A DNA stretch of 64,000 bases from CBDFNN01 sp965250215 (GTDB taxonomy: Bacteria > Bacteroidota > Rhodothermia > Rhodothermales > DATKEJ01), in NCBI GenBank assembly GCA_965250215.1, contig CBDFNN010000004.1, positions 2,480,001-2,544,000 of the forward strand, given 5' to 3'. Positions 1 through 8,940 of the stretch are shown one piece after another. The position numbers and the translations under genes are program-made. The notes below the pieces were generated by a model. The model saw only the letters and a list, made by a program, of their open reading frames with translations, was not told the DNA's origin and did no database searches. How positions within the stretch are numbered: the first letter of the stretch is position 1; every line of letters begins with the position of its first letter.

Positions 1-2
1 CT

Positions 3-749
3 TCAGATAAAATGTACACCCTGAATATTGCGGTGGATACGAGAGATCAGAATGAGTACAACGATTCAATTGAGGATGCGACTGAACTTGCTTTGGGCCA
101 AGTTGTGGTCGGCACCTTGAGGATGCCACATGATATCGATTTCTATGCGTTTAACTTACCCATGGCGGGAGCAGTCGATATATTAATGGATGAAGTTCCA
201 CGCACTGTGCCACTAGAGATCGTACTCTTTCAGAATGGAACCCTGTTGAGGATCTACGGAACAGGTTATGTCGGTGGATCCAGATACGAATATGATTATG
301 TAGAAGAGGCCGGTCTCTATCACATTGCTATCAATTGTTTTGAAGGATGTAGCACCCCAGATGCATACACATTGCAAGTAAATTTAGACAGCTTAGATGA
401 GTATGAACCCAACGATTTTTTTGCATTTGCAGCTGATATCAATCGCGGAGTCGAGTTAAAAGCGTATTTGAAAACGACGGACGATCGAGATTTCTACAAA
501 TTGTCGGTTGCAACTCGTACTGGTACTTTTATTCTTACGAATGAGTCGGATAAAACCCTGTTGTTTCAATTCTTTGATGCTAATGAGACACTTATCGATT
601 CCTCAGAGGTCCGAGGTGGAAGGAGTCGACAGAAACGAATATCAAATCCCGCTTTGCCCGGTCTCGTTTATGTTTTGGTTACAAGAACTGGGATACAATC
701 TAGAGCCCGCCTTCCATATAGGATCTTGATGACCGAAGCGGCTAGTTAG
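3..749 (+). CDS. Secreted protein with two PPC-like domains (C-terminal part, 5' end outside window)
   Basis: The frame is open to the left edge, so the true start is probably upstream; the first ATG in the window is at 12 and has no ribosome binding site or signal peptide after it. Two tandem modules of about 110 residues are visible. Each opens with an acidic stretch (NEYNDSIEDATEL; DEYEPNDFFAFAAD), followed by a glycine/valine strand and a DFYxF or DFYKL motif (DIDFYAFNL, DRDFYKLSV). This is the pattern of bacterial pre-peptidase C-terminal (PPC) beta-sandwich domains, which usually sit at the C-terminus of secreted proteases and other exported enzymes. The catalytic part, if any, lies outside the window. 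The family call rests on motif pattern only. A short heptamer array starts right after the stop. Confidence 0.6.
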   Translation, partial: SDKMYTLNIAVDTRDQNEYNDSIEDATELALGQVVVGTLRMPHDIDFYAFNLPMAGAVDILMDEVPRTVPLEIVLFQNGTLLRIYGTGYVGGSRYEYDYVEEAGLYHIAINCFEGCSTPDAYTLQVNLDSLDEYEPNDFFAFAADINRGVELKAYLKTTDDRDFYKLSVATRTGTFILTNESDKTLLFQFFDANETLIDSSEVRGGRSRQKRISNPALPGLVYVLVTRTGIQSRARLPYRILMTEAAS

Positions 750-770
750 TCTTCAGTTTACAGTGGTCAG
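750..770. repeat. Short heptamer array (TCTTCAG, TTTACAG, TGGTCAG)
   Basis: Three heptamers ending in CAG follow directly after the stop codon of the PPC-domain gene. The same family (TCTTCAG, CCTTCAG, TCGTCAG) is found after other genes in this window, for example at 38474 and 49698. Short and degenerate on its own, but it matches the wider pattern. Confidence 0.5.
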
Positions 771-977
771 TTTCGATAGCTAGGTCTATCAAAAGCAACG
801 CGAGTAGTGATTAAGGAAGATGTGTCTGCACATTCTGCTACTAGCTGGAGATCTAGATTTGAACACCAATTTAGGTCTTAGAGTGAATACTGCTTTTCTT
901 GGCATATCGTCGAACTAGTACTATTCTATTCCTAGACTCTATTGTATGAGGGGACGAATATCCAAAAGGAATCAATC

Positions 978-3377
978 ATGAAAAGAATTGAATTGACGAT
1001 CTTCACGACCATCTTGCTAATGACCCTCGCGCAGGCCGGACTAGCGCAAGTCTTGCCGACCATCACCGACGCCGAAGTGCAACCCGTCTTAGCCCAGGCC
1101 TTGAGGGTGGGCGAGGCACTGGAATATATCGGAAGTCCTCTTTTAGATGTCGACAGCGACCGACTTGAGTCCCTCGCCGACCTGGCCCACGAAGAATCGA
1201 CCCTTCTCCGAATCCAGGAGGTCCTAGACCCCTATGTCCTTGCCTATGTCGAGATCAACGCCGAGGGCAGAGTCAAAGTGGAGCGAGGCCCGGCAACAGC
1301 CCTCATGATGCAGGAAGGATGGACTAATTATTTGATCAAAGTGAATAACGGTGCCGGAGTCCGAGAGCGACTCACAGCAGAAAGCCCAAATGCCGAGCCC
1401 TCTTTCCATAAGTCTAGCAACGATGCCCAGATGCGGCCAGAAAATGCCATCACTCCGGGTCAACTCGATAATCGATTTATTGAAGCTAAGATCTTCGGTG
1501 GAAGGCCCCTGCAAAAAGAGCTGACTGGCATCAGCTTGGAGTACGCGGTGCTCCAGATCTTTAGTAAGGTCAAGGGCCAAAGGATGGTGAATCTTGGATT
1601 CAATGCGGGGCAAGGAAGCCAGGACATCGGTTTCCGCAACACCATCGATATTTTGTTTGACTCGAGGCCTGCGGTCAAGGTCAAGCTTGGAGTCGAGGAC
1701 CACGATGGAGAGCCCACGATGGCCTCCTTTGTTTTCACGGACAAGGTGGACCGTGTCGATCAAAGGTCAAGAGAGGGGGAGTGGAGTGAGCATTATCGAG
1801 ATAGAATTGCCAGCAATAATTTTGGCGATGGAGAAGACAGGATTCAAAAACTCACGGGAATCTACCCTTTGCCTTCACGGCGACAAGCCATGCGAGATGA
1901 CTTTCCTGATTTCTTCTTTCAGCCTCAAATCTACCGAGCCGATGAAGAATACGTCCTTCTACCACCAGGCGAGTTTCAGGTGGTCTACACACGGGGTCCT
2001 GAATACATTAGCCAAGAGAAGACTATTCAAGTGCCTGAGGGCGTCGATTCTTTAGAAGTCGATTTCAAGCTCCAGCGTTGGATAGACATGGCCTCGCTGA
2101 ATTGGTTTAGCGGCGACCATCATATTCATGCGGCGGGATGCAGTCACTATGAAAGTCCAGAAGAAGGAGTCAAACCGGAGGATATGTTCAGGCAGATTCG
2201 CGGGGAAGACTTGAACATCGGGGCCTCCCTGGCTTGGGGTCCATGTTGGTACTATCAGAAGGAGTTCTTCACGGGGAAGATTGACCCCTCATCGACCAGC
2301 GAAAATATTCTTCGAAACGATGTCGAGATTTCAGGATTTCCTTCCGCACATGCTGGGCACATCGTTCTCCTGGGTGTAAGTGAGGATGATTATCCCGGTA
2401 CCTCTAAGATTGAAGAATGGCCAAGCTATACTGTCCCCATATTGTCTTGGGCGCAGAAGCAGGGTGCCCTGGTTGGATATGCGCACTCTGGATGGGGGCT
2501 AGAGCCCGAGGTGCCTACGACGGATCTTCCGAACTATGAGATGCCAAAATTGAATGGGATCGGCGCGAACGAATTCATCGTTTCGGTGGCGCTGGGAAAT
2601 GTCGACTTCTATTCGCTCGGAGACACGCCGGCTCCATGGGAGCTGAACATGTGGTACCACAGTTTGAATAGTGGATTCGATGTGCGCATTAGTGGAGAGA
2701 CGGATTTTCCCTGTATCTATGATGAGCGGGTCGGTCTTGCTCGGAGCTACGTGCAGGTCGATGGTGAACTTAGCTATGAAAGGTATCTCGATTCGATCAA
2801 GCGGGGGCGGAGCTATGTCACAGAGGGTCGATCTCACATCATCGATTTCAAGGTCGATGGAGAGGAGGTCGGTGTGGAGGATAGTCGCGTCAGTTTGTCG
2901 GGGCCTGCTAAGGTCAAGGTCACGGCACGGGTTAACGCGATGTTGGACGAGGTACAAAGTGAGGCGGGTAGCTTTATCGCTGGGCGGTCGCTGACGGAGC
3001 AGCCCTACTGGCATATCGAGAGGGCGCGTCTGGGAGAGTCGAGGGATGTTGAAGTCGAGCTTGTGGTAAATGGTGACTCAGTGGATAGGACAAAGATTAG
3101 CGCGGATGGGTCGTGGAATGATCTGTCCTTTGAGTATGAGATCGAGGAGTCGAGCTGGATGTCGCTTAGGATCTATCCAAGCTCTCACACGAATCCGATG
3201 TGGGTTGAAGTGGAAGAGAAGCCCGTCTCGGTCACCGAGAGTGTCGAATGGGCTAATAAGGCCGTGGACAAATGCTGGGAGATGAAGGAGGACTTGATTC
3301 GAGACGATGACAAGGTCGCTGCAAAGTCGGACTATCAAAGGGCGAGGGATGTCTATGAGTCGATTTTGGGGAAGTAG
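978..3377 (+). CDS. CehA/McbA-type metallohydrolase with PHP-like domain, secreted
   Basis: The start at 978 is preferred over an upstream TTG at 942 because AAAGGA lies 7 nt upstream and a clean signal peptide follows (MKRIELTIFTTILLMTLAQA, predicted cut near GLAQ). The protein is about 799 residues. The N-terminal half is of unrecognised fold. From about residue 375 a PHP-like metal-binding segment begins with GDHHIH, followed by HYESPEEG and an AHAGHIVLLG segment, then GYAHSGWG and a late SGETDFP/ARSYVQ/GRSYVTEG region. This order is typical of the CehA/McbA family, named after carbaryl and phosphonate or carbamate hydrolases, but the substrate here cannot be inferred. The C-terminus has a short alpha-helical tail. 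A broken second copy of the last half lies at 10771-13199. Monocistronic by spacing. Confidence 0.75.
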   Translation: MKRIELTIFTTILLMTLAQAGLAQVLPTITDAEVQPVLAQALRVGEALEYIGSPLLDVDSDRLESLADLAHEESTLLRIQEVLDPYVLAYVEINAEGRVKVERGPATALMMQEGWTNYLIKVNNGAGVRERLTAESPNAEPSFHKSSNDAQMRPENAITPGQLDNRFIEAKIFGGRPLQKELTGISLEYAVLQIFSKVKGQRMVNLGFNAGQGSQDIGFRNTIDILFDSRPAVKVKLGVEDHDGEPTMASFVFTDKVDRVDQRSREGEWSEHYRDRIASNNFGDGEDRIQKLTGIYPLPSRRQAMRDDFPDFFFQPQIYRADEEYVLLPPGEFQVVYTRGPEYISQEKTIQVPEGVDSLEVDFKLQRWIDMASLNWFSGDHHIHAAGCSHYESPEEGVKPEDMFRQIRGEDLNIGASLAWGPCWYYQKEFFTGKIDPSSTSENILRNDVEISGFPSAHAGHIVLLGVSEDDYPGTSKIEEWPSYTVPILSWAQKQGALVGYAHSGWGLEPEVPTTDLPNYEMPKLNGIGANEFIVSVALGNVDFYSLGDTPAPWELNMWYHSLNSGFDVRISGETDFPCIYDERVGLARSYVQVDGELSYERYLDSIKRGRSYVTEGRSHIIDFKVDGEEVGVEDSRVSLSGPAKVKVTARVNAMLDEVQSEAGSFIAGRSLTEQPYWHIERARLGESRDVEVELVVNGDSVDRTKISADGSWNDLSFEYEIEESSWMSLRIYPSSHTNPMWVEVEEKPVSVTESVEWANKAVDKCWEMKEDLIRDDDKVAAKSDYQRARDVYESILGK

Positions 3378-3659
3378 GCAGTCTTAGGCAGTGCTTTCCG
3401 TGTTCTTATTCCAGCTCTCAAAAGCATTTCTCGCGATTCCCATCTTTATGGCATGGGGCGAGATCAGACTCAGGTCTGTTTTGGCCACATTTGTTCGAGT
3501 TCTTGAAGCGCGACCACATCAGACGACCTATTTGATAGATAGCCCTATAGTTATTTGCTTAGGATCAAATGGAAGCTCCTGAACTGATTTGATCGTTCTT
3601 TATGGATCGATTCGAGGGAGTGGATAGATCTTCATCGATGAGATTGCAGGAATCTGAAG

Positions 3660-5732
3660 ATGCCCGGCAATACAGAACATTGTATCATGAGTGACCAATC
3701 GCTATGTGATATGAGGGATACAAAAGATTCAACGACCCAATTAAAGAAAATCGTCCTTCTTCTTCTTGTTAGTTGTTTCGGATGTAGAGGATCTAACGCA
3801 CCAGACGATCTCTATCCCATGGAATTTCTGCAGCAGGACGAGAAGGATGGAAAGCTCGTTCCTTTTGATTTGGACGGCGACGGCAAAGATGAAGCGGTGG
3901 CGGTTAGAGAAAATACGCGGACAGAATTAAGTGATGTCCTCATTTACTCGAATGACCTTACGACTCTGGGGCAGGCAAATTTCAGCGGCCTAATAGCTGG
4001 GGACGCATTTTTTCAAGACTATGATAATGACGAGATAATGGAGGTATTAGTACCTCACGTCGTTGATGATTCACTATTCGTTACCGTCGTATCCAGGACT
4101 GGCGAAAAACTAAAAAAGATATTTCTCACAGGAGGGAAGGATAGGATAGATCCTGATGGTACCACTTACGATTGGGATCCAAGCGTCCTAGAAATGGAAG
4201 TAGTTGAATCGACAGATGGCAAGGGAAGACGGCTACTATCGGTTTTGAATACTGGATACGCGATGTTGCCGCGTGGCGTTTTACTCCACAGTTGGCCGGA
4301 AGGCAGGAAATTGGACGAAGAGATTATTGGCAACGCGATAGGTAAGGGGAAGGTGGTTATTGCAGATATTGACGGAGACGGAAAGACCGAGGTGGCAGTA
4401 ACAGGGGCAGCTTCTCGAAATGGCGCCAACGCCGGCGGGATGGGAGACGATGTGAATAGACTAGTCATTTTCGAATTAGACATCGGGCTCGAAATTGAGA
4501 GAGTTTTTCCATTGGGAACTGAGAATGCTTCCCTTATATATGGCGGCCCTAATGGTCTTGCGAAGAATTTATTAGTGCTTGTCTTATACTCAGAATTTTC
4601 TCCAGCTAGAGGAACGAGAATATTTCTTGTCGAATCAGAGCCCTGGCGTTTGCGTTTGTCTGACCAAGGATCCATCAATCAAAGATTTAAACGCCCCTTG
4701 TTCTTCGAATTTGAAAGAGGTTCAAATCCACGGATAGTATTTGCAAAGGAGCCCAATGAAATCTGGGAATACGATCTGACCACGAACTCGTCTAGTAAAT
4801 CTACCGTTGGCCATGATCTTGATTATATCGTAAAGACTGGAGACTTAGATGGGGATTCACAAGAAGAATTGTTTACCGTTTCCAATTCCTCATCGACACT
4901 CTATTGGCAGGATTCAGACCTAGAACCGAGGGCAACTATATTTGGCTCCTCGCTTTCGATATTTAATAGAGGAGTGGGGCAGGAATCCTATCTGGCTGTT
5001 TTCAACGAGTCACGGGACAGGACAACATTCCATATTGCACATTCAACACCGTGGTACTTAATGAGAAAGTACAGCACCACCGGCGGTGTTATTCTATTTA
5101 TTGTTTTGTTCCTATTTACTGCGAACCTTGCGGCAGTGGCCAGGAAGAAAGGAAGGAAATACGAGATAGCTACAAGGAGAAATAAAGAGGCACTTGCCTT
5201 ATCAGACTCGTTGGCGATAAACAATCGGGACTTACTCAATAAGATACGAGAGTTAGAAAATCGTCTGAAAGAATTGGAAGAATTTGCATCTCTTAGCTCC
5301 GATGCAAGAGAGCATCTTCAAGAGAGTCTCACAGTCACCGACGAACTTGCAAACTCATTGGGTGCCGAAACTCAGGACGATAAGTCTGCAGAATCGTTTT
5401 CCAATGTCTTGCAAATTGAAACGGATTTAGGTATTAAGGATCCGGATTTCAATTCCTCAATGTTGGCTGAACGATTGGTGATGGGTACCCGGTCTCTTGA
5501 GAGGAAGATAAAATTGCTTCGAGGAGTGACACCAGGGCAGTATATAAAGTTGAGACGGATATCAAGGGCAAAGCAAGTCTTGTCGGAAGACACTTCCAAA
5601 TTAGTCAAAGAAGTCGCATATGAAGTTGGGTATAGAAATCAGAATCACTTTAGCGCTGTATTTCGGCAGGAATGTGGTATGACTCCGACTGAATGGCGAC
5701 TAAATTCTGCCATTGAGAAGCCTAATCTCTAG
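3660..5732 (+). CDS. Membrane-spanning FG-GAP sensor with cytoplasmic AraC-type DNA-binding domain
   Basis: Residues about 25-42 form a hydrophobic leader ending in a lipobox-like LLLLVSC. They are followed by an exported beta-propeller-like region with Ca-binding FG-GAP motifs (DLDGDGKDE, DIDGDGKTE, DLDGDSQEE). One strong transmembrane segment lies near residue 475-495 (VILFIVLFLFTANLAAVA) with basic residues on its C-terminal side, then a coiled coil (about 510-560). The last 100 residues are an AraC/XylS helix-turn-helix pair (RRISRAKQVL, VAYEVGYRNQNHFSAVFRQ, GMTPTEWR). The architecture implies a one-component regulator that binds a periplasmic ligand and acts on DNA from the membrane. AGGA sits 11 nt before the ATG at 3660; ATG at 3711 is an alternative. 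The regulated genes are not evident; the LamG/PKD gene downstream is a candidate only by position. Confidence 0.75.
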   Translation: MPGNTEHCIMSDQSLCDMRDTKDSTTQLKKIVLLLLVSCFGCRGSNAPDDLYPMEFLQQDEKDGKLVPFDLDGDGKDEAVAVRENTRTELSDVLIYSNDLTTLGQANFSGLIAGDAFFQDYDNDEIMEVLVPHVVDDSLFVTVVSRTGEKLKKIFLTGGKDRIDPDGTTYDWDPSVLEMEVVESTDGKGRRLLSVLNTGYAMLPRGVLLHSWPEGRKLDEEIIGNAIGKGKVVIADIDGDGKTEVAVTGAASRNGANAGGMGDDVNRLVIFELDIGLEIERVFPLGTENASLIYGGPNGLAKNLLVLVLYSEFSPARGTRIFLVESEPWRLRLSDQGSINQRFKRPLFFEFERGSNPRIVFAKEPNEIWEYDLTTNSSSKSTVGHDLDYIVKTGDLDGDSQEELFTVSNSSSTLYWQDSDLEPRATIFGSSLSIFNRGVGQESYLAVFNESRDRTTFHIAHSTPWYLMRKYSTTGGVILFIVLFLFTANLAAVARKKGRKYEIATRRNKEALALSDSLAINNRDLLNKIRELENRLKELEEFASLSSDAREHLQESLTVTDELANSLGAETQDDKSAESFSNVLQIETDLGIKDPDFNSSMLAERLVMGTRSLERKIKLLRGVTPGQYIKLRRISRAKQVLSEDTSKLVKEVAYEVGYRNQNHFSAVFRQECGMTPTEWRLNSAIEKPNL

Positions 5733-5865
5733 GCGAGCGCCGAAAGTCTTAGACAGAACGACAATGTCGTGTAGCGAGACTAAGTTGTCGCACTTCCACT
5801 AATGGAAAAACACGACTGATGATATACTGGGTGGTCACAGAGCTCTAACCTAACCACTCAGTAAA

Positions 5866-7668
5866 ATGATTAGATCATTAGTTGTAATTGCATTTGTCTT
5901 GCTTTTCAGTACATCTGCCGAATCTCAGGATATCGAGACTGGAATTTTGGCTCATTATAAGCTTGACAATAACGCGTTAGATTCAGGAGTGAATCAATAT
6001 CATGGACTCCTCTCGAATCCCGAACCACTTCCCATTGCTGATCGATTTGGGAATCTTGATTCAGCATATTTGTATGGAGGAAGCGAATACATCTTAACTA
6101 CATTGTTTCCACAAGCACCATCTAGCGAGTCCAGAAGCTTTTCTTTTTGGATTAAAGCGGACGGTTCAAGTATCGGTAAGCAAGTCATCAACCTTGAAAA
6201 GCGACTTGCCCAGGAATTCGGATTTAGAATCCCGACCGTTTCGCAAGGTGGCGGGAACGGAGAAATATCGTTTATTCTCAGGGACGATTCCTGGACAACA
6301 ACAATTGTCACTTCAAGTACTATTGTCGCGAATGATGAGTGGCATCATGTCGTTGGTGTGAGGGATGTACAGTCAGACCAACTCCTTCTTTATATCGACG
6401 GTCAATTGGACAATAATGTCGAAGATCTATCCGTCACGAACACAAATGTAAATGATACTAGAGCATTGGCGATTGGAGCAAATAACCATTCCTTCTATGG
6501 TCTTCGAGATCCATTCATTGGCGCGTTGGACGAAGTTCGATACTACGATCGAGCATTGACCGCGTTAGATGTTACCGCTCTATATCAAGAGGGAGAAAAT
6601 AATCCTCCAATAGTTGATGTGTTTACAGCCCCACTTGAACCTGTAGACATTTCGGATCAACCCATTACCGTAAGTGCAACGTTTACGGATCCTGACGTTG
6701 GCGACAGTCATAGTGTAATATGGAATTGGGGCGACGATACCTTTTGTAATTCTGAATCCGATCCAGAATGCTCCGTCGACCAAGTAGTAGATATCGCGAC
6801 CGGAAGCCACACCTATGATGAGCCTGGAGTATACACCTTGACCTTAACAGTAAATGATCTTGCCGGAGAAAGCGGGATGGGTACGTACGAGTTTGTCGTA
6901 GTCTACGATCCATCGGGTGGCTTTGTCACTGGTGGTGGTTGGATTACCTCGCCCGTGGGTGCTTATACTACCGATACAAATTTGACAGGCCCAGCGCATT
7001 TCGGTTTTGTCTCGAAGTATAAAAAAGGGGCGTCCATCCCGACAGGCCAGACGCAATTTCAATTCCAACTGGCCAACCTTAATTTTCACTCCGCAAGTTA
7101 CGATTGGCTCGTTGTGGCAGGCCATAAGGCAAAATATAAAGGATCCGGTTCGATTAATGGTACCGGGGACTACGGGTTTATGCTCACAGCCACGGATGAG
7201 AAGCTAACACCCTCGACCAATGTTGACCTATTCCGGATTAAGATCTGGGATAAGATGGCGGGAGATGTCGTCGTTTATGACAATCAACTAGGTGATACCG
7301 ATGATGCTGATCCGATGACAGCAATCGAACAAGGCAACATCGTGATTCACAAGGCGAAGAATGGAGGAGGAAATCTCGCCTCAGCTTCTGAAAGGGAATC
7401 GCCTGAGGGATATTCCTTGACACCGGCTTACCCCAATCCCTTTAATCCTTCAACCACCATCGCCTTCGAATTACCTAACGCTGAGCATGTTCGCCTGTCA
7501 GTCTACACGAGCTCGGGTAGAGAAGTCGGCCGCCTTGTTGATGGAATGCGAACTTCAGGTCAGCACCAGGTGGTCTTTGAAGCTGGAAATCTGCCAAGCG
7601 GGCTGTATCTCTATCGATTTGCTGCAGGCTCCTTTTACGCTTCGGGGAAGCTTACCCTTACTAAGTAG
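5866..7668 (+). CDS. Secreted LamG-PKD-GGGWI-domain protein with C-terminal sorting domain
   Basis: A signal peptide (MIRSLVVIAFVLLFSTSAES) is followed by a LamG/concanavalin-like domain at about residues 24-245 (GILAHYKLDNNALDSG, SFSFWIKADG, EWHHVVGVRD, LDEVRYYDRALTALDV). A PKD domain follows at about 250-335 (WNWGDDT, HTYDEPGVYTLTLTV). Then comes a domain with FVTGGGWI and FGFVSKYKKGA, resembling what is called post-COAP-1 in databases. The protein ends with a PNPFNPSTTIAFELP...GLYLYRF sorting domain of the type used for type IX secretion. It is probably a cell-surface or secreted binding protein with no visible catalytic motif. Its last 300 residues are paralogous to the product of the convergent gene at 7880-8923. 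A hairpin follows the stop at 7685-7710. Confidence 0.8.
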   Translation: MIRSLVVIAFVLLFSTSAESQDIETGILAHYKLDNNALDSGVNQYHGLLSNPEPLPIADRFGNLDSAYLYGGSEYILTTLFPQAPSSESRSFSFWIKADGSSIGKQVINLEKRLAQEFGFRIPTVSQGGGNGEISFILRDDSWTTTIVTSSTIVANDEWHHVVGVRDVQSDQLLLYIDGQLDNNVEDLSVTNTNVNDTRALAIGANNHSFYGLRDPFIGALDEVRYYDRALTALDVTALYQEGENNPPIVDVFTAPLEPVDISDQPITVSATFTDPDVGDSHSVIWNWGDDTFCNSESDPECSVDQVVDIATGSHTYDEPGVYTLTLTVNDLAGESGMGTYEFVVVYDPSGGFVTGGGWITSPVGAYTTDTNLTGPAHFGFVSKYKKGASIPTGQTQFQFQLANLNFHSASYDWLVVAGHKAKYKGSGSINGTGDYGFMLTATDEKLTPSTNVDLFRIKIWDKMAGDVVVYDNQLGDTDDADPMTAIEQGNIVIHKAKNGGGNLASASERESPEGYSLTPAYPNPFNPSTTIAFELPNAEHVRLSVYTSSGREVGRLVDGMRTSGQHQVVFEAGNLPSGLYLYRFAAGSFYASGKLTLTK

Positions 7669-7684
7669 ACACATTTCAGACACG

Positions 7685-7715
7685 GCGTACCCTTTATCGA
7701 ATGGGTACGCTAGCT
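7685..7715 (+). terminator. Probable terminator after the LamG/PKD gene
   Basis: An 8-bp perfect stem, GCGTACCC (7685-7692) and GGGTACGC (7703-7710), encloses a 10-nt loop and is followed by TAGCTTTT. It lies 17 nt after the stop of the upstream plus-strand gene. Confidence 0.6.
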
Positions 7716-7812
7716 TTTAAGATGAACTGTAGGGTAGGAGTAAAGAAGGAAAAAATACGGGCAGCCGCCGGACCGCTCTGTGTCATCTCTACTTAATGGT
7801 TGCAAAAACGGA

Positions 7813-7847
7813 AAGAGTCCCAACTTCTTTTTGAAGTTGGGACTCTT
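7813..7847. terminator. Bidirectional hairpin terminator between convergent genes
   Basis: A 15-bp perfect inverted repeat, AAGAGTCCCAACTTC (7813-7827) and GAAGTTGGGACTCTT (7833-7847), has a TTTTT loop and T-rich sequence on the right and A-rich sequence on the left. It lies between the 3' ends of the plus-strand gene (7668) and the minus-strand gene (7880). Confidence 0.8.
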
Positions 7848-7879
7848 GTTTCTTAGGCGATCCTATTCGCAGCTCAGTT

Positions 7880-8923
7880 CTACTTCATTAATGTCAAGCG
7901 CTGGGTCTGGGCGAAGCCATCGCCTGCCTTGAATCGTGCGAAGTAGATGCCACTCGGGAGTGCAGTGGCATCAAATATGACCTCGTACCTGCCTGGCTCT
8001 TTCGCTCCATCAAGCAGACGAATCACCTCCCGGCCCGCTGCATCGAATACTACTAGGCTGACGTGTGCAGACTCCGGCACGTTGTAGCCGAGTGTCGTCG
8101 CCGGATTGAAGGGGTTGGGATACGATCCGTAGAAAGCAAAGACATCCGGCTCGTCATCAAGGACCGCTTTATTATTATTACCGTTGCCGTTGCCCTTTTT
8201 GTGGATCTTGATCTGCCCACCGCCAAGGGCCGTAGACGGATCGTCGTTGTCGCTGGCGCCCATCTGGTTGTCATAGATCACTCCACCGCCAGACTCTTTG
8301 ATCTTGATGCGGAATTTGTCCACATCGCCACCACCGGGCAGACTGCCGTCGATTGCGTTGACCTGGAAAGTGAAACCAGCATCGCCGTTTACGGTGCCAT
8401 CTCCCTTATACATCGCCTTGGCCCCGGCTATTACAAGCCAGTTGTAACTCGTCGAGTGAAAGTTCAAGTCACCCGCTGTGAAGTTGAACTCGGTTTGTCC
8501 GGTCGGGACCGATGCTCCTTTCTTGTATTTGGAGACGAAGCCGAAATTGGCTGTGCCCATCGCATCATTGCAAAACACGGGGCAGGCACCAGCGGGCGAG
8601 TCGATCCACCCACCGCCTGTGACGAAGCCTTCGGCGGGGTCGTAGATAACGATGAAGGAAGTAGCCGTGGCATTGCCCGAGCCAAGGTCATCGTCGGTGA
8701 CTTCGACAGTGACCTCGTAGACGCCGGACTCCGCGTAGGTGTGGTCTGGCCCCTCGCAGGTCGCACCGTTGATGGTGCCGACCTGCGAGCCGGTGCCGTC
8801 ATCGTAGTCTATTGTGCATGTGTGAGTATCATTCGCGCCGGGGTCAGAGAAATCGGCGCTGACGCCAGTGATGAGTTGTTCGTTGATGTTGAGCGGGTCG
8901 GTCGGGACAGTGACGGCGCCCAC
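7880..8923 (-). CDS. PKD-GGGWI-sorting-domain segment, 3' part of a frameshifted gene
   Basis: This reading frame carries the rest of a PKD repeat (GSADFSDPGANDTHTC-like region, TYAESGVYEVTVEV), then FVTGGGWI, FGFVSKYKKGA, YNWLVIAGAKAMYKG, and a C-terminal PNPFNPATTLGYNVP...GIYFARF sorting domain. The first methionine at 8923 is not a convincing start: there is no signal peptide, and the same frame stays open upstream to about 8968, reading TADATVNVANVDPTVGAV. That segment joins naturally to the PKD repeat that ends the frame at 8941-10545, so both are taken to be one gene of roughly 888 codons with a one-base shift near 8969-8973. The tail is paralogous to residues 300-600 of the gene at 5866. 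Confidence 0.7.
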   Translation of the reverse strand: MGAVTVPTDPLNINEQLITGVSADFSDPGANDTHTCTIDYDDGTGSQVGTINGATCEGPDHTYAESGVYEVTVEVTDDDLGSGNATATSFIVIYDPAEGFVTGGGWIDSPAGACPVFCNDAMGTANFGFVSKYKKGASVPTGQTEFNFTAGDLNFHSTSYNWLVIAGAKAMYKGDGTVNGDAGFTFQVNAIDGSLPGGGDVDKFRIKIKESGGGVIYDNQMGASDNDDPSTALGGGQIKIHKKGNGNGNNNKAVLDDEPDVFAFYGSYPNPFNPATTLGYNVPESAHVSLVVFDAAGREVIRLLDGAKEPGRYEVIFDATALPSGIYFARFKAGDGFAQTQRLTLMK

Positions 8924-8940
8924 CGTTGGATCGACATTGG

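Noticed and set aside
2499..3014. Antisense open frame inside the CehA gene, also present in the second copy (10989-11504)
   Set aside because: Preserved in both copies only because the copies are nearly identical; the sense frame has recognisable motifs.
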